Notes: a model not told the origin generated them from the sequence alone. Shown: positions 40,847 through 49,755, counted from the stretch's first letter. The stretch: DNA of 64,000 bases from Mucilaginibacter_A sp964251965 (GCA_964251965.1 CAXULQ010000001.1:62001-126000); one strand, 5' to 3'. Translations and numbers: made by a program.

Positions 40847-41968
40847 TCATAGTTCATAGTTTAACAAAGCTGCGAGTTTAGTAATTTCTTCAAACGTATT
40901 ATAGCTATGAATACAAATGCGCAGCCTTTCCGTTCCTGCACCAACTGTCGGACTTAATATTGCCCGTACATCAAATCCATTTTCTTGTAAATAATTAGCC
41001 AGATTTTTAGCGTTTAAGTTTCCCGGAATTAAAATAGATTGTATTGGACTATTGCTTTCAATTAGTTGATAAGGATGCTTCTTTTGCACCTCTTTTTTAA
41101 ATAAACCAACCAACTTTGTTAATTGCTTTTGTTCTTCTTCCGAATTTTTTAATAGTTGATAAGCCATTTTTGTAGTTAGCAATTGATGAAAAGATGGCGC
41201 GGTAGTGTAAATGAAAGGACGTGCAAAATTAATCAGGTAATTGCGCAAGTTATTACTGCCTAAAACAATTGCACCATGCGAGCCTAATGCTTTTCCAAAA
41301 GTTACCGTCCTGGCAAAAACATTATTTTCCAAGTTTAATTGCTGCACCAATCCACTTCCAAAAACACCAGTTGCATGTGCTTCGTCCACAATTAAATTTG
41401 CTTTATATTTTGCAACAAGTGCTGCCATTTCAATCAAAGGTGCAAAATCGCCATCCATCGAATAAACACTTTCTACAGCTACGTAACAAATGCCTTTTGC
41501 ATTTTTAAGTTTCTTTTCCAAGTCATTTAAATCGTTGTGTTTGAAAGAGAAACGATTGGCCAAACTTAATCTTGCACCATCAATAATGCAAGCATGTGCC
41601 AATTCATCTGTAATAATTGTATCGCCGCGTTGCGGGAGAGCGGAAAATAAACCAAGATTGGCATCATAACCCGAATTGAAAATTAGTCCGGCTTCCGCTT
41701 GATGAAAGTTTGCAATCTGCTGCTCTAATTCCTCTACAAAAACAGTATTGCCAGAAAGCAAACGCGAACCACCAGAACCGTTTAAATAGTGTGGATACTT
41801 TTCGATTTCCGTTTGAACCAATGCTTTTAATTTTTCTGAGCGTGCAAAACCGAGATAATCGTTGGAGCAAAAATCAACTAATCCGGATGCTGTTTTTAGC
41901 ACCCTAAAGTTATCGTCGAGCAGCCGTTGTGCTAATTTTTGCCGGATAAAATCTTCTGCCTGGTTCAT
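40847..41968 (-). CDS. bioF: 8-amino-7-oxononanoate synthase
   Basis: A 373-residue alpha-oxoamine synthase from the ATG at 41968; the frame is open to 42103 but overlaps another gene's end there. LVDFCSNDYLGFARS, GSGGSRLLSGN, ESVYSMDGDFAPL, DEAHATGVFG and the PLP Lys in TFGKALGSHG are present. It condenses pimeloyl-thioester with alanine to KAPA. The BioF-specific rather than KBL-type reading is supported by the bioD and bioA neighbours. Motif forms lie inside at 41076 and 41887. Confidence 0.93.
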   Translation of the reverse strand: MNQAEDFIRQKLAQRLLDDNFRVLKTASGLVDFCSNDYLGFARSEKLKALVQTEIEKYPHYLNGSGGSRLLSGNTVFVEELEQQIANFHQAEAGLIFNSGYDANLGLFSALPQRGDTIITDELAHACIIDGARLSLANRFSFKHNDLNDLEKKLKNAKGICYVAVESVYSMDGDFAPLIEMAALVAKYKANLIVDEAHATGVFGSGLVQQLNLENNVFARTVTFGKALGSHGAIVLGSNNLRNYLINFARPFIYTTAPSFHQLLTTKMAYQLLKNSEEEQKQLTKLVGLFKKEVQKKHPYQLIESNSPIQSILIPGNLNAKNLANYLQENGFDVRAILSPTVGAGTERLRICIHSYNTFEEITKLAALLNYEL

Positions 41969-42041
41969 TAAATAAATTTCGGCTAAAATTAAGAAAAGCG
42001 GCACAGGCCGCTTTTCAAACATCTTATTAATGCAGATAAAA

Positions 42042-42431
42042 TTATTTTTGAGGTGGTGGGGGAGTGCCGCCGCCATTACCGCCGCCGCCATAGCCACCGC
42101 CATTTTGTTGCCTTGTACGCATTTCGGCTTGCATCTTATCGTAAGCTGTAGCTTGGTCGGCAGTTAAAACAGCTTTAATTTTAGCACTCATTGCTTGTCT
42201 GATTGGCGTCATTGCCTCACGACCGCCACCAGCAGTTCGCACGCTATCCATTTTAGTAGCTTGCATTTTCATAATGGTAGTAATTTTAGCAGTTTGATCG
42301 TCAGTCAGCGTTAATTGTGTTTGCAATTGTTTGGCCTGTTCTTCAGGAGATCTGCGTTGACCGCCGCCCTGAGCCTTGCTCACAGCGGTTATGCCTGCTA
42401 CAAAGCAAAGCATCAATAATAATTTTTTCAT
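42042..42431 (-). CDS. Spy/CpxP-like small periplasmic protein
   Basis: A 129-residue protein with a signal peptide (MKKLLLMLCFVAGITAVSKAQ). The mature part is helical with EEQAKQLQTQLTLTDDQTAKI and KIKAVLTADQATAYDKMQ, the LTxxQ-type repeats of Spy/CpxP proteins, which chaperone or sense misfolded envelope proteins. The C-terminus is a Gly-rich tail (NGGGYGGGGNGGGTPPPP), likely disordered. It lies upstream of bioF on the same strand with a 73-base gap. Confidence 0.7.
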   Translation of the reverse strand: MKKLLLMLCFVAGITAVSKAQGGGQRRSPEEQAKQLQTQLTLTDDQTAKITTIMKMQATKMDSVRTAGGGREAMTPIRQAMSAKIKAVLTADQATAYDKMQAEMRTRQQNGGGYGGGGNGGGTPPPPQK

Positions 42432-42493
42432 AGTTTTTAATTTAGTTTATTGGATAAAGATACTGTGCTAATGTTTAACTCAAAACATGTAAC

Positions 42494-43270
42494 TTAATTG
42501 TTGCCTTGCTGCAATTTGGCTATCGATTTTTGCATCTGTGTCATCATCGAAGTTAAGCTTTCCATGGTTGGGTCTGGCGTTGGTTCCGGAAAGTGCATCG
42601 AAATATAAGCTTTAGATCTCCAGATTTCTAAAATATCTTCCGGGCTAATTTCATAAGGCTCGTAAACCGGATTATCAGAAACCAGTTTCAGTTTTTTGTT
42701 AGGTTTAAATTTGTTGCCGATACGCTTGTAAACCACACCGTCATCCTTACTAATTACCACGTAAGTTTCGCCAGATTTAATTTCCGACCAGTTTTCCATA
42801 TATTCTGCAACAATAATAGAACCCGGATAAACAGGCAGCATAGAATCTCCGGTGATTTCAAAAGCCCGGTAAGTTCCCTGTTTTAGCATGGGCAAATGGA
42901 ACTTCGGCAACTGGCTGATAAATTCTGGATCAGCATAACCATTTAAATAACCCGCGCTTGCTTTAAACGGAACGAGTTCTATATTTTGCCGGTCGTTCTG
43001 ATCAACAGAAACACTTAAAACACGAACGTTGTTGTTTTCCTGCTTTTGTTTCGGCGGATATTTATCGTTTATATCTTCATTTATAAAATCTCCAATCGGG
43101 ATTTCAAAAAAATTTGCTATCATATTTAGCAATTCATACTTCGGATCGGCACGGTCTTCCTCATAAGCACCAACCAATGATCTTTTGATATGTAGCTGAT
43201 CTGCAAACTGTTGCTGCGTTAACCCTTTCTTTTTTCGAAGGTATTTAATGTTTGATGAAATTTTTGACAT
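42494..43270 (-). CDS. XRE family regulator with S24 (LexA/CI-like) peptidase domain
   Basis: A 258-residue repressor from the ATG at 43270; in-frame ATG codons upstream would run through the operator-like region. An N-terminal XRE helix-turn-helix (IKYLRKKKGLTQQQFADQLHIKRSLVGAYE) is joined to an S24 autoproteolytic domain: the nucleophile is in EITGDSMLP and the general-base Lys in GVVYKRIGN. Such proteins are cleaved on RecA activation or act as LexA-like damage regulators. Divergent from it is a GIY-YIG-type gene, with TTAGTA-type repeats between. Confidence 0.88.
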   Translation of the reverse strand: MSKISSNIKYLRKKKGLTQQQFADQLHIKRSLVGAYEEDRADPKYELLNMIANFFEIPIGDFINEDINDKYPPKQKQENNNVRVLSVSVDQNDRQNIELVPFKASAGYLNGYADPEFISQLPKFHLPMLKQGTYRAFEITGDSMLPVYPGSIIVAEYMENWSEIKSGETYVVISKDDGVVYKRIGNKFKPNKKLKLVSDNPVYEPYEISPEDILEIWRSKAYISMHFPEPTPDPTMESLTSMMTQMQKSIAKLQQGNN

Positions 43271-43282
43271 AAAATTTGGTAT

Positions 43283-43322
43283 TACTAAATTAATTAGTAC
43301 TTTAGTGCTCATAAAATTAGTA
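43283..43322. promoter_or_regulatory. Possible operator for the S24 repressor
   Basis: In the 65-base divergent gap, TACTAA (43283-43288) and TTAGTA (43294-43299) form an inverted repeat with a 5-base spacer, and a further TTAGTA is at 43317-43322. The position between the repressor gene and its neighbour suits autoregulation. Confidence 0.4.
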
Positions 43323-43335
43323 ATAAATTTGAATT

Positions 43336-43674
43336 ATGCAAAATTTAAATATTCATCGGGCAACAAAACCAGTAAAAAAAATTATGTATATTATTACTGA
43401 CCGAAACCGGAATAGTTTGCACGTTGGAATGTGCTCTGACTTGGTTAAAACTTTGCAGTTTTATAAGCAAATGCCCAACTTGTTTTTTAACAGTTCCGAC
43501 CAATTAAACCGTTTGATTTATTTTGAAGAACTAAACTCTGAAGCTACGGCAGTAAAGCGGTTTGAAACTGTAAGCTGTTTTACCAGGAGCCAGAAGGAAA
43601 AAATGATCAGGTCGGTAAATCCGGATTGGGTAGATTTAACGATCGGGCTGAAGTATGAATCGGCTTTAAATTAA
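43336..43674 (+). CDS. Degenerate GIY-YIG-like protein
   Basis: A 112-residue protein whose layout follows small GIY-YIG nucleases: MYIITDRNRNSLHVG in place of the GIY...YIG strands, MCSDLVKTLQFYK helix, LNRLIYFEELNSEATAVKRFE, and the family tail SQKEKMIRSVNPDWVDL. The catalytic Arg-rich turn (normally DLxRRxxEH) is replaced by DLVKTLQFY, and the YIG Tyr by His, so nuclease activity is doubtful. It is divergent from the LexA-like gene and may share its operator. Confidence 0.65.
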   Translation: MQNLNIHRATKPVKKIMYIITDRNRNSLHVGMCSDLVKTLQFYKQMPNLFFNSSDQLNRLIYFEELNSEATAVKRFETVSCFTRSQKEKMIRSVNPDWVDLTIGLKYESALN

Positions 43675-43699
43675 TAAAGCTGGTTTTGGAAAAATACCT

Positions 43700-43776
43700 T
43701 GTAAAAGAAGTATTTCGGTTTAGTATTAATGGCCTTTTTAATATTTGTTCAGCATATTTTTTATGCTTCTTTTATC
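43700..43776. repeat. Inverted pair of dispersed motifs downstream of the GIY-YIG-like gene
   Basis: TGTAAAAGAAGTAT (43700-43713) and ATGCTTCTTTTATC (43763-43776) face each other across 49 bases and could pair over about 11 bases. They follow the GIY-YIG-like gene by 26 bases. The rest of this 241-base gap shows nothing else. Confidence 0.55.
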
Positions 43777-43915
43777 CTATAAAAATATTGGTCTTTCTAT
43801 ATTATTGATTTACGGCGTTTTTAAAACCGAAAGTCATTTTTAAATTCTTTCATTTTATATCTACTTTGCGAAAGATAAATACATCAGCAAAACCTTTTTC
43901 AAACAAAGAATAAAA

Positions 43916-44326
43916 ATGAATTATTGGCTTGTCAAATCAGAACCTACCAAATATAGCTGGGAAAAATTTAATAAAGAAGGGCGTACCTTTTGGGATGGTG
44001 TGCGTAATTATCAGGCACGCAATAGCCTGAGGGAGATGAAAAAAGGCGATTTGGTTTTGTTTTATCATAGCAATGAAGACAAGGCTGTTGTTGGTATTGC
44101 AGAAGTGGTAAAAGAATTTTATCAAGACCCAACTACAGAAGACCCAAACTGGGTAGTTGTTGATTTAAAACCGGTTGAAAGCCTCAAAAAACCGGTTACG
44201 CTGGTCGAAATTAAAGCTGATAAACAATTAGAAAACATCAGTTTGGTAAGGCAAGGAAGATTATCGGTTATGCCGCTCAAGGCAGAAGAATTTGACCGGA
44301 TTGTTGCTTTAGGAAGCGAAGTGTAG
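43916..44326 (+). CDS. EVE domain protein
   Basis: A 136-residue PUA-like EVE protein (MNYWLVKSEPTKYSWEKF, FWDGVRNYQARNSLREMKKGDLVLFYHSN, VVGIAEVVKEFYQDP). Every conserved EVE segment is present, including the aromatic pocket that in related proteins reads modified bases in DNA or RNA. It is a single-domain form like human THYN1. It is near but not operonic with the LexA-like/GIY-YIG pair. Its ligand here is unknown. Confidence 0.9.
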   Translation: MNYWLVKSEPTKYSWEKFNKEGRTFWDGVRNYQARNSLREMKKGDLVLFYHSNEDKAVVGIAEVVKEFYQDPTTEDPNWVVVDLKPVESLKKPVTLVEIKADKQLENISLVRQGRLSVMPLKAEEFDRIVALGSEV

Positions 44327-44376
44327 CTATTTCCTAAAGTTTAAAAAACCTGTTATTTTTTTAGATAAATGTGCTG

Positions 44377-44465
44377 CTACTTCTTTTAGCGGTACTTTTT
44401 GTATAATCTTTTTTTACTAATCAAGTTTTCAATGTCTTTCAATTTTTATGTGATAAAAGAAGTAT
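44377..44465. repeat. Inverted pair of dispersed motifs upstream of susC
   Basis: CTACTTCTTTTAGC (44377-44390) and GATAAAAGAAGTAT (44452-44465) face each other across 61 bases in the 300-base EVE-susC gap. No promoter box is convincing in the remainder of this gap. Confidence 0.5.
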
Positions 44466-44626
44466 GTAAGGTATTTTGAATAAAGTATAAGCCACTCCAT
44501 TTGCATCTGTGTAAAAGAATTGTTATAGTTCAGCATACTACAGGATGCGTATTGTTAATATATAGTTCAAATTTGGTTTTTGTAACCAACACTCTTTTCA
44601 CAAGAGCAAAATCTGAATTATTAATC

Positions 44627-47600
44627 ATGAAGAAACTTTTAATAAACCTCTGTAGGTTTAATTTAGACTGTATCATTTTATTACTTATTGTTTCGGGCGC
44701 AAATGCACAGCAAGCAATAACAATTAGTGGAATAGTTTCTGCAAGCGATGGGCCTTTACCTGGCGCATCAGTTACTGTAAAAGGCACACAAACCGGTACT
44801 GCAACAGATGTTAATGGAAAATACACGCTAAAAGCAGCAAAGGGAAATATTCTTATTTTCCAGTCTATCGGTTTTACTACACAGCAAATTACGATCGGAA
44901 CAAATACAGTAATCAACGTACTGCTGCAATCTTCAAACAGCCAGCTAAACGAAGTTGTCGTTATTGGTTACGGAACGCAGAAACGCACCAATGTTACCGG
45001 TGCTGTATCTTCTTTAAAGGCTGATAATTTGGATGAGCGTGCTATTACCCGGGTGGACCAGGCATTGGTAGGGCAATTAGCCGGCGTTACCGTTAAACAA
45101 ACTACCGGCGTTCCGGGCAAAGCTTTTAGTGTGACGGTACGCGGAAGCGGTTCTATCAGTGCAGGTAATGATCCGCTATATGTTATAGATGGTTTTCCTT
45201 TATCGCCTGTTAGCCAGGGAACTAACGGTAGTTTTTCTACAGGTAACCCGTTGGATAACATCAACCCAAATGATATAGAAAATATTGAAGTACTAAAAGA
45301 TGCGGCCGCAGCCGCAATTTATGGTTCAAGGGCATCAAACGGTGTGGTGCTGATTACTACAAAACGCGGAAAAACCGGTAAACCAAGTATCAGCTATAAT
45401 ACTTATGTGGGTTATAACGAAGCCAGCAAAAAACTAAAAATGCTAAGCGGCCAGCAATGGATTGACCGGGCTACAGAAATGATCAACGCGGCCTATGTTT
45501 TAAAATATGGAGCCAGCGGTGCAACTGCAAACGATAATGCCGCTACCCGTACCGCCATGAACGGAGGGGCGTTTAGTACTGCCTATCAATTAGATCCGCG
45601 TTGGGCACAAGCAGGCCACCCGGGTTTAGAATATGTAGATTGGCAAAATGCGATTGAGCGAAAAGGATTGATGCAAAACCACCAGCTTTCTGCCAGCGGC
45701 GGTTCTGATGCGGTGCGTTATTTTGTATCTGGCAACTATGCAGATCAAAACGGGTTTGTAAAAGGTTTGGGTTACAAATCTTACTCGGCAAGGGCAAACG
45801 TAGAAGTTAATGCTGCTAAAAATTTAAAATTAGGTGTTAATATCGCCCCAACTTATAGTATAACAGAAGATCCGGGCGTAGAAGGTAAAGACAATATTTT
45901 TCACCAGGCTTTAAGTATGAGCCCTATTCAGGAAGACTCGGTTGGGTTATATGCTAACATTGGTAAAAATGCACAGTACAACTGGAGCAATACCACGAAC
46001 AGCCCAATTGGCAAATTACAATACAATGTGGGCGAAACAAAAAGGTTCCGTACTTTATCAACTGTTTATGGCGAATATGAAATTGTTAAAGGATTAAATT
46101 TTAGAAGTTCCCTTAACTTAGATAATACAGATAATAATACGCGGGGCTATGTGCCTTATATTACTACCGGTTCGCAAGCCACCCGTACTTTTAATGCGGC
46201 TACCAATCCCAACGTTACTTCTGCTACTTCGGGTTCATACAGCAGTTATAAAAGGATAACTTTCGTAAACGAAAATACACTTACTTATAACCATATTTTT
46301 AACAATGTGCATAATCTGAGTGTGTTGCTGGGCCAATCTTATAATTTAGACCGTTTAGACCAGGCCTCCATAGCATCTGTTGGCGGATACACCAGCAGTG
46401 TTATCCAAACGTTAAGTGCGGCAGCAGCCACAACCGGAAGCACAAGTAGTGCACAAAGTGTTCTGATATCTTACTTTAGCCGTGTACAGTATGGTTATAA
46501 AGATAAATATTTGCTTTCGGCCAGCTTACGTACTGACGGTTCTTCCAGGTTCGGCCAAAATAACAAATACGGGGTTTTCCCTTCTGCATCTTTGGGTTGG
46601 CGGGTAATTGAAGAAGGTTTTATGAAAGCATTACCTGCTGTGAGTGATTTAAAACTACGTGTAAGTTACGGTGTAAACGGAAATAACAACATACCCAATT
46701 ATGGAAGTATTGCAACTTTAGGTTCTTATGGATATGTAGCAGGTTCAACACAAGCTGTAGTAATTGGCCAGGCACCAAATGTTTTAGCTAACCCGGATTT
46801 GAAGTGGGAAAAATCACAAACTTATGATGGCGGTATTGATTTCGGCTTATTCAAAAACCGCATTACCGGCTCCTTTGATTATTACAACAAGTTAAATACA
46901 CAATTATTGTTAAACGTTCCTTCTCTTGAAGTAACCGGTTTTTCAAGCTATTTAAGTAATGCCGGTTCGGTTAGGAATATAGGCGAGGAGCTGGAGTTAA
47001 GTTCCCGAAATTTAGTTGGCAGATTTCAGTGGAACACCACGGTCAACATGAGCCATAACGCGAATAAAATTGTATCGCTATACGGCAATCAAACACAAAT
47101 TATTATTCCTAACGCTTTTGATGTTACAGATAATATCCTGCGCGTTGGTCAGCCTTTAAACAGTATTTACGTAGTTAAACAAATTGGTATTTTAAGCCAG
47201 GCAGATATCAGCAACAATGCGGCAATGTATAATAACGAATCGGTAGGCGACCCAAAATACCAAGACCTAAACGGCGATGGTAAAATTACCGAAGCAGATA
47301 AACAAATTGTAGGTCATCCAAACCCTAATTATACGTGGGGGATTACCAATACTTTCCGCTATAAAGGTTTTGATCTGAGTGTCTTGGTTCAAGGACAAAA
47401 CGGCGGTTCTATCTATTCCTTGTTAGGAAGGGCAATTACCCGTACCGGTCAAGGCTTTACAGACAACGCACCTTATTTTTATAACGACCGTTGGAAATCA
47501 CCTTCTGATCCCGGAGCAGGCAGGGTAAGCAAGGCATATTCTACATTTGGTTTTATTGCCAATACAGATTGGTTGTATTCATCCAATTACGTTAGGGTAA

Positions 47601-47836
47601 GGGATATAACATTAGGGTACAATTTAAAAAATTTGGTTAAAACACCGATTGTACAAGGCGCCCGTATTTATATCACTGCTGAAAACTTTTTTGGCCATGA
47701 CAAATATTATGGAGGTTTAAACCCCGAAGCAGCAAATACGGCAATTAGTTCTAACAGCAACTATCCCGAAGCAGGCGATTATGGTGGTTTGCCTTTGGCC
47801 AGGTCATTAATTTTTGGCCTTAATTTTACCTTTTAA
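44627..47836 (+). CDS. SusC/RagA family TonB-linked outer-membrane transporter
   Basis: A 1069-residue transporter from the ATG at 44627, which begins a signal peptide ending SGANAQQ; the frame is open to 44501. A carboxypeptidase-regulatory-like domain (ISGIVSASDGPLPGASVTVKGTQTGTATDVNGKY) is followed by NEVVVIGYGTQKR, the plug, and the SusC hallmark DIENIEVLKDAAAAAIYG. The barrel ends in LIFGLNFTF. No STN domain is present, so no direct anti-sigma signalling is expected. It imports oligosaccharides using TonB energy. It pairs with the adjacent SusD. Confidence 0.95.
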   Translation: MKKLLINLCRFNLDCIILLLIVSGANAQQAITISGIVSASDGPLPGASVTVKGTQTGTATDVNGKYTLKAAKGNILIFQSIGFTTQQITIGTNTVINVLLQSSNSQLNEVVVIGYGTQKRTNVTGAVSSLKADNLDERAITRVDQALVGQLAGVTVKQTTGVPGKAFSVTVRGSGSISAGNDPLYVIDGFPLSPVSQGTNGSFSTGNPLDNINPNDIENIEVLKDAAAAAIYGSRASNGVVLITTKRGKTGKPSISYNTYVGYNEASKKLKMLSGQQWIDRATEMINAAYVLKYGASGATANDNAATRTAMNGGAFSTAYQLDPRWAQAGHPGLEYVDWQNAIERKGLMQNHQLSASGGSDAVRYFVSGNYADQNGFVKGLGYKSYSARANVEVNAAKNLKLGVNIAPTYSITEDPGVEGKDNIFHQALSMSPIQEDSVGLYANIGKNAQYNWSNTTNSPIGKLQYNVGETKRFRTLSTVYGEYEIVKGLNFRSSLNLDNTDNNTRGYVPYITTGSQATRTFNAATNPNVTSATSGSYSSYKRITFVNENTLTYNHIFNNVHNLSVLLGQSYNLDRLDQASIASVGGYTSSVIQTLSAAAATTGSTSSAQSVLISYFSRVQYGYKDKYLLSASLRTDGSSRFGQNNKYGVFPSASLGWRVIEEGFMKALPAVSDLKLRVSYGVNGNNNIPNYGSIATLGSYGYVAGSTQAVVIGQAPNVLANPDLKWEKSQTYDGGIDFGLFKNRITGSFDYYNKLNTQLLLNVPSLEVTGFSSYLSNAGSVRNIGEELELSSRNLVGRFQWNTTVNMSHNANKIVSLYGNQTQIIIPNAFDVTDNILRVGQPLNSIYVVKQIGILSQADISNNAAMYNNESVGDPKYQDLNGDGKITEADKQIVGHPNPNYTWGITNTFRYKGFDLSVLVQGQNGGSIYSLLGRAITRTGQGFTDNAPYFYNDRWKSPSDPGAGRVSKAYSTFGFIANTDWLYSSNYVRVRDITLGYNLKNLVKTPIVQGARIYITAENFFGHDKYYGGLNPEAANTAISSNSNYPEAGDYGGLPLARSLIFGLNFTF

Positions 47837-47855
47837 CCGATAATACAAATTGAAA

Positions 47856-49376
47856 ATGAAAAAAATATTTTTTCTATCTGTTATAGCATCTGTTTTCCTG
47901 GTTGTTTCGTGTACCAAGGATTTAAACCAAACACCTATTTCATCTCAAACAACAGCAACCTTTTATCAGTCGCAAAGCGATTTTATACAAGGCACAAATG
48001 CTATTTATGCTGATTTAAGAAATTATCCGGACAGGTTAGATTATCTCTCTGAAATCCGTTCTGATAATATTTACGGAGTTTCTGTAACCGTACGCGATTG
48101 GGACCCGATCAATGATTTTGCGCCTGGTATTGCCTCCAATACTTATGTGGAAGAAGCTTGGAGCGCTGATTTTAATGGCGTATTCAGGGCAAATACAGTG
48201 CTGGATCAGATCAGTAAAAATGGGAGTAATGTTGGCTCAACAAGTTTAGCAACCAGGATGCAGGCCGAAGCCCGGTTTCTGCGTGCTTTTTATTATTTCG
48301 ACATGGTTCGGTATTATGGAAAACTGCCAATTATAGATCATCCTGTAACAGCCTTAGAAGCTACTGCAATTGCCCGCAGTTCCGTAAGCGATGTTTATAA
48401 ATTTATCATTGCCGATTTACAGTTTGCAGCAGCTAACCTGCCCGCATCTTATACTTCTGTTGATGTTGGAAGGGCCACAAAATACGCGGCAGAAGCAACG
48501 TTGGCACAAGTTTACATGGCGCGTTCTGGCGCTACTTATGGTATTGAAGGCCCTGGCCTGGCATCAAACGAATGGAATTTGGCTTTACCGTTATTAAACG
48601 ATATTATCAATAGTGGTTTGTTTGTGTTCAGTACTAATTATGCCAATATTTTTTCTTATTCCAACCAAAGTCCGGTAACTAATAAAGAGGCTATTTTTGA
48701 TGTCATGTATTTAAGCGGCCTTAGCGGAACGTCTTCTTTGTATGGTGCAGATTTTCCTTGGCAATTGGCCCCAAACACTTATTTCTTATCCATAAAAGAT
48801 ACACACGCTAACGGAAGTTTAGAAATCATCCCTGTTTCTAACAATTTAGCCAATAGTTATGCAACTGCTGATGTACGCAAAGCAGCTACCATTTGGACTG
48901 CCGGCTACACGTATTCAGGCACTACAGAAATCCGTCCGTTTTTTAGAAAATATCTTGATTTTACAAAAATCCCTTCCGCCAGCCGTTTTGATTGGGGCAT
49001 TAATTTTATCGCAATCCGTTATACTGATATTTTGATGTTGAAAGCTGAGTGTATTTTAAACGGTGCAGCAGGCTCGCAAACAGATGTTGATGCAATTGTT
49101 AACCAGGTAAGGAACCGCGCCGGCCTAACAAACCTGACAGGTGTTACCAAAGCCCAGTTACTGGATGAACGGAGAAGAGAATTTGCCAATGAAGGTTCAC
49201 GTTGGTTTGATTTGCAAAGAAGCGGCAATTTGTTAACCATTATGAATGCCTGGAGGGCTACTGAAGATACGCAAAACAAAATCAACCCAATAACCGCTAA
49301 TTATGTTTTGTATCCGGTCCCGCAATCACAATCAGATGCTTCACCTGGTTTATACACGCAAAATCCTGGTTACTAA
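47856..49376 (+). CDS. SusD/RagB family outer-membrane lipoprotein
   Basis: A 506-residue glycan-binding lipoprotein; Cys19 in VVSCTKDLNQTP is the acylation site. The TPR-like helical core (TRMQAEARFLRAFYYFDMVRYYGKLPI, RATKYAAEATLAQVYM) and the C-terminal RRREFANEGSRWFDLQRSG signature are diagnostic. It lies 19 bases after susC, the standard pair: SusD captures the glycan and lids the SusC pore. Downstream genes suggest an arabinose/galactose-containing substrate. Confidence 0.95.
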   Translation: MKKIFFLSVIASVFLVVSCTKDLNQTPISSQTTATFYQSQSDFIQGTNAIYADLRNYPDRLDYLSEIRSDNIYGVSVTVRDWDPINDFAPGIASNTYVEEAWSADFNGVFRANTVLDQISKNGSNVGSTSLATRMQAEARFLRAFYYFDMVRYYGKLPIIDHPVTALEATAIARSSVSDVYKFIIADLQFAAANLPASYTSVDVGRATKYAAEATLAQVYMARSGATYGIEGPGLASNEWNLALPLLNDIINSGLFVFSTNYANIFSYSNQSPVTNKEAIFDVMYLSGLSGTSSLYGADFPWQLAPNTYFLSIKDTHANGSLEIIPVSNNLANSYATADVRKAATIWTAGYTYSGTTEIRPFFRKYLDFTKIPSASRFDWGINFIAIRYTDILMLKAECILNGAAGSQTDVDAIVNQVRNRAGLTNLTGVTKAQLLDERRREFANEGSRWFDLQRSGNLLTIMNAWRATEDTQNKINPITANYVLYPVPQSQSDASPGLYTQNPGY

Positions 49377-49385
49377 TTTTTAGGT

Positions 49386-49399
49386 GATAAAAGAAGTAT
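49386..49399 (-). repeat. Dispersed motif between susD and the gene remnant
   Basis: GATAAAAGAAGTAT, perfect consensus, 9 bases after the susD stop and overlapping the ATG of the remnant at 49398. Confidence 0.65.
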
Positions 49400-49726
49400 G
49401 AACAGGAAAGACTTTATAAGTCAGCTTTCCATTCTATCGGGCAGAGCCTGCATATCAAAACAATATGCAAGCTCCTTTTGGTTTGATAAAGACGAATCGC
49501 CGTTTGTAAAAAGGCTGAAACCAGTTGGCCGGGCAATGGAAACGGAAGGTTATTACGTTTGGTGCAGCCGCCGCCTTCTTACTTAAAAAAATACGGCAGG
49601 TTTGAACGTCCGCAAATCTTGTTTTTAAAAGGTAAACCTGCTTATTTGTTTACCACTTCGCAAGGCGGAAAATTTATGACTTCCTCAACCTTTATTTTCA
49701 AAAATCGCTTAACATGCTTCTTTTAG
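49398..49726 (+). pseudogene. Remnant of a GH43-like glycoside hydrolase
   Basis: The ATG at 49398 opens 62 codons whose end reads SPFVKRLKPVGRAMETEGYYVWCSRR, similar to the N-terminus of GH43/arabinanase-fold hydrolases. A stop follows at 49584. From about 49583 another frame reads YLKKYGRFERPQILFLKGKPAYLFTTSQGG, which looks like the C-terminal end of the same type of protein, ending at 49726. Several hundred central codons are missing, so this is a deleted and frameshifted gene. Its place right after susD suggests it once served this locus. Confidence 0.6.
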
Positions 49727-49755
49727 CACATAATTTTTGGTGTTAAAAGAAGCAT
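49714..49755. terminator. Hairpin of two inverted dispersed motifs
   Basis: ATGCTTCTTTTAGC (49714-49727) and GTTAAAAGAAGCAT (49742-49755) pair over 11-12 bases with a 14-base loop, at the end of the gene remnant and about 100 bases before the secreted GH2. It may act as a weak terminator. Confidence 0.55.

Noticed and set aside
44466..49385. The susC-susD block lacks any core or sister motif copy for 4.9 kb, suggesting recent acquisition.
   Set aside because: With about one site per 1.1 kb, a gap of this size somewhere in 64 kb is expected by chance about once; the purA-fur-spoT region has a similar 4.0 kb gap and is clearly core.
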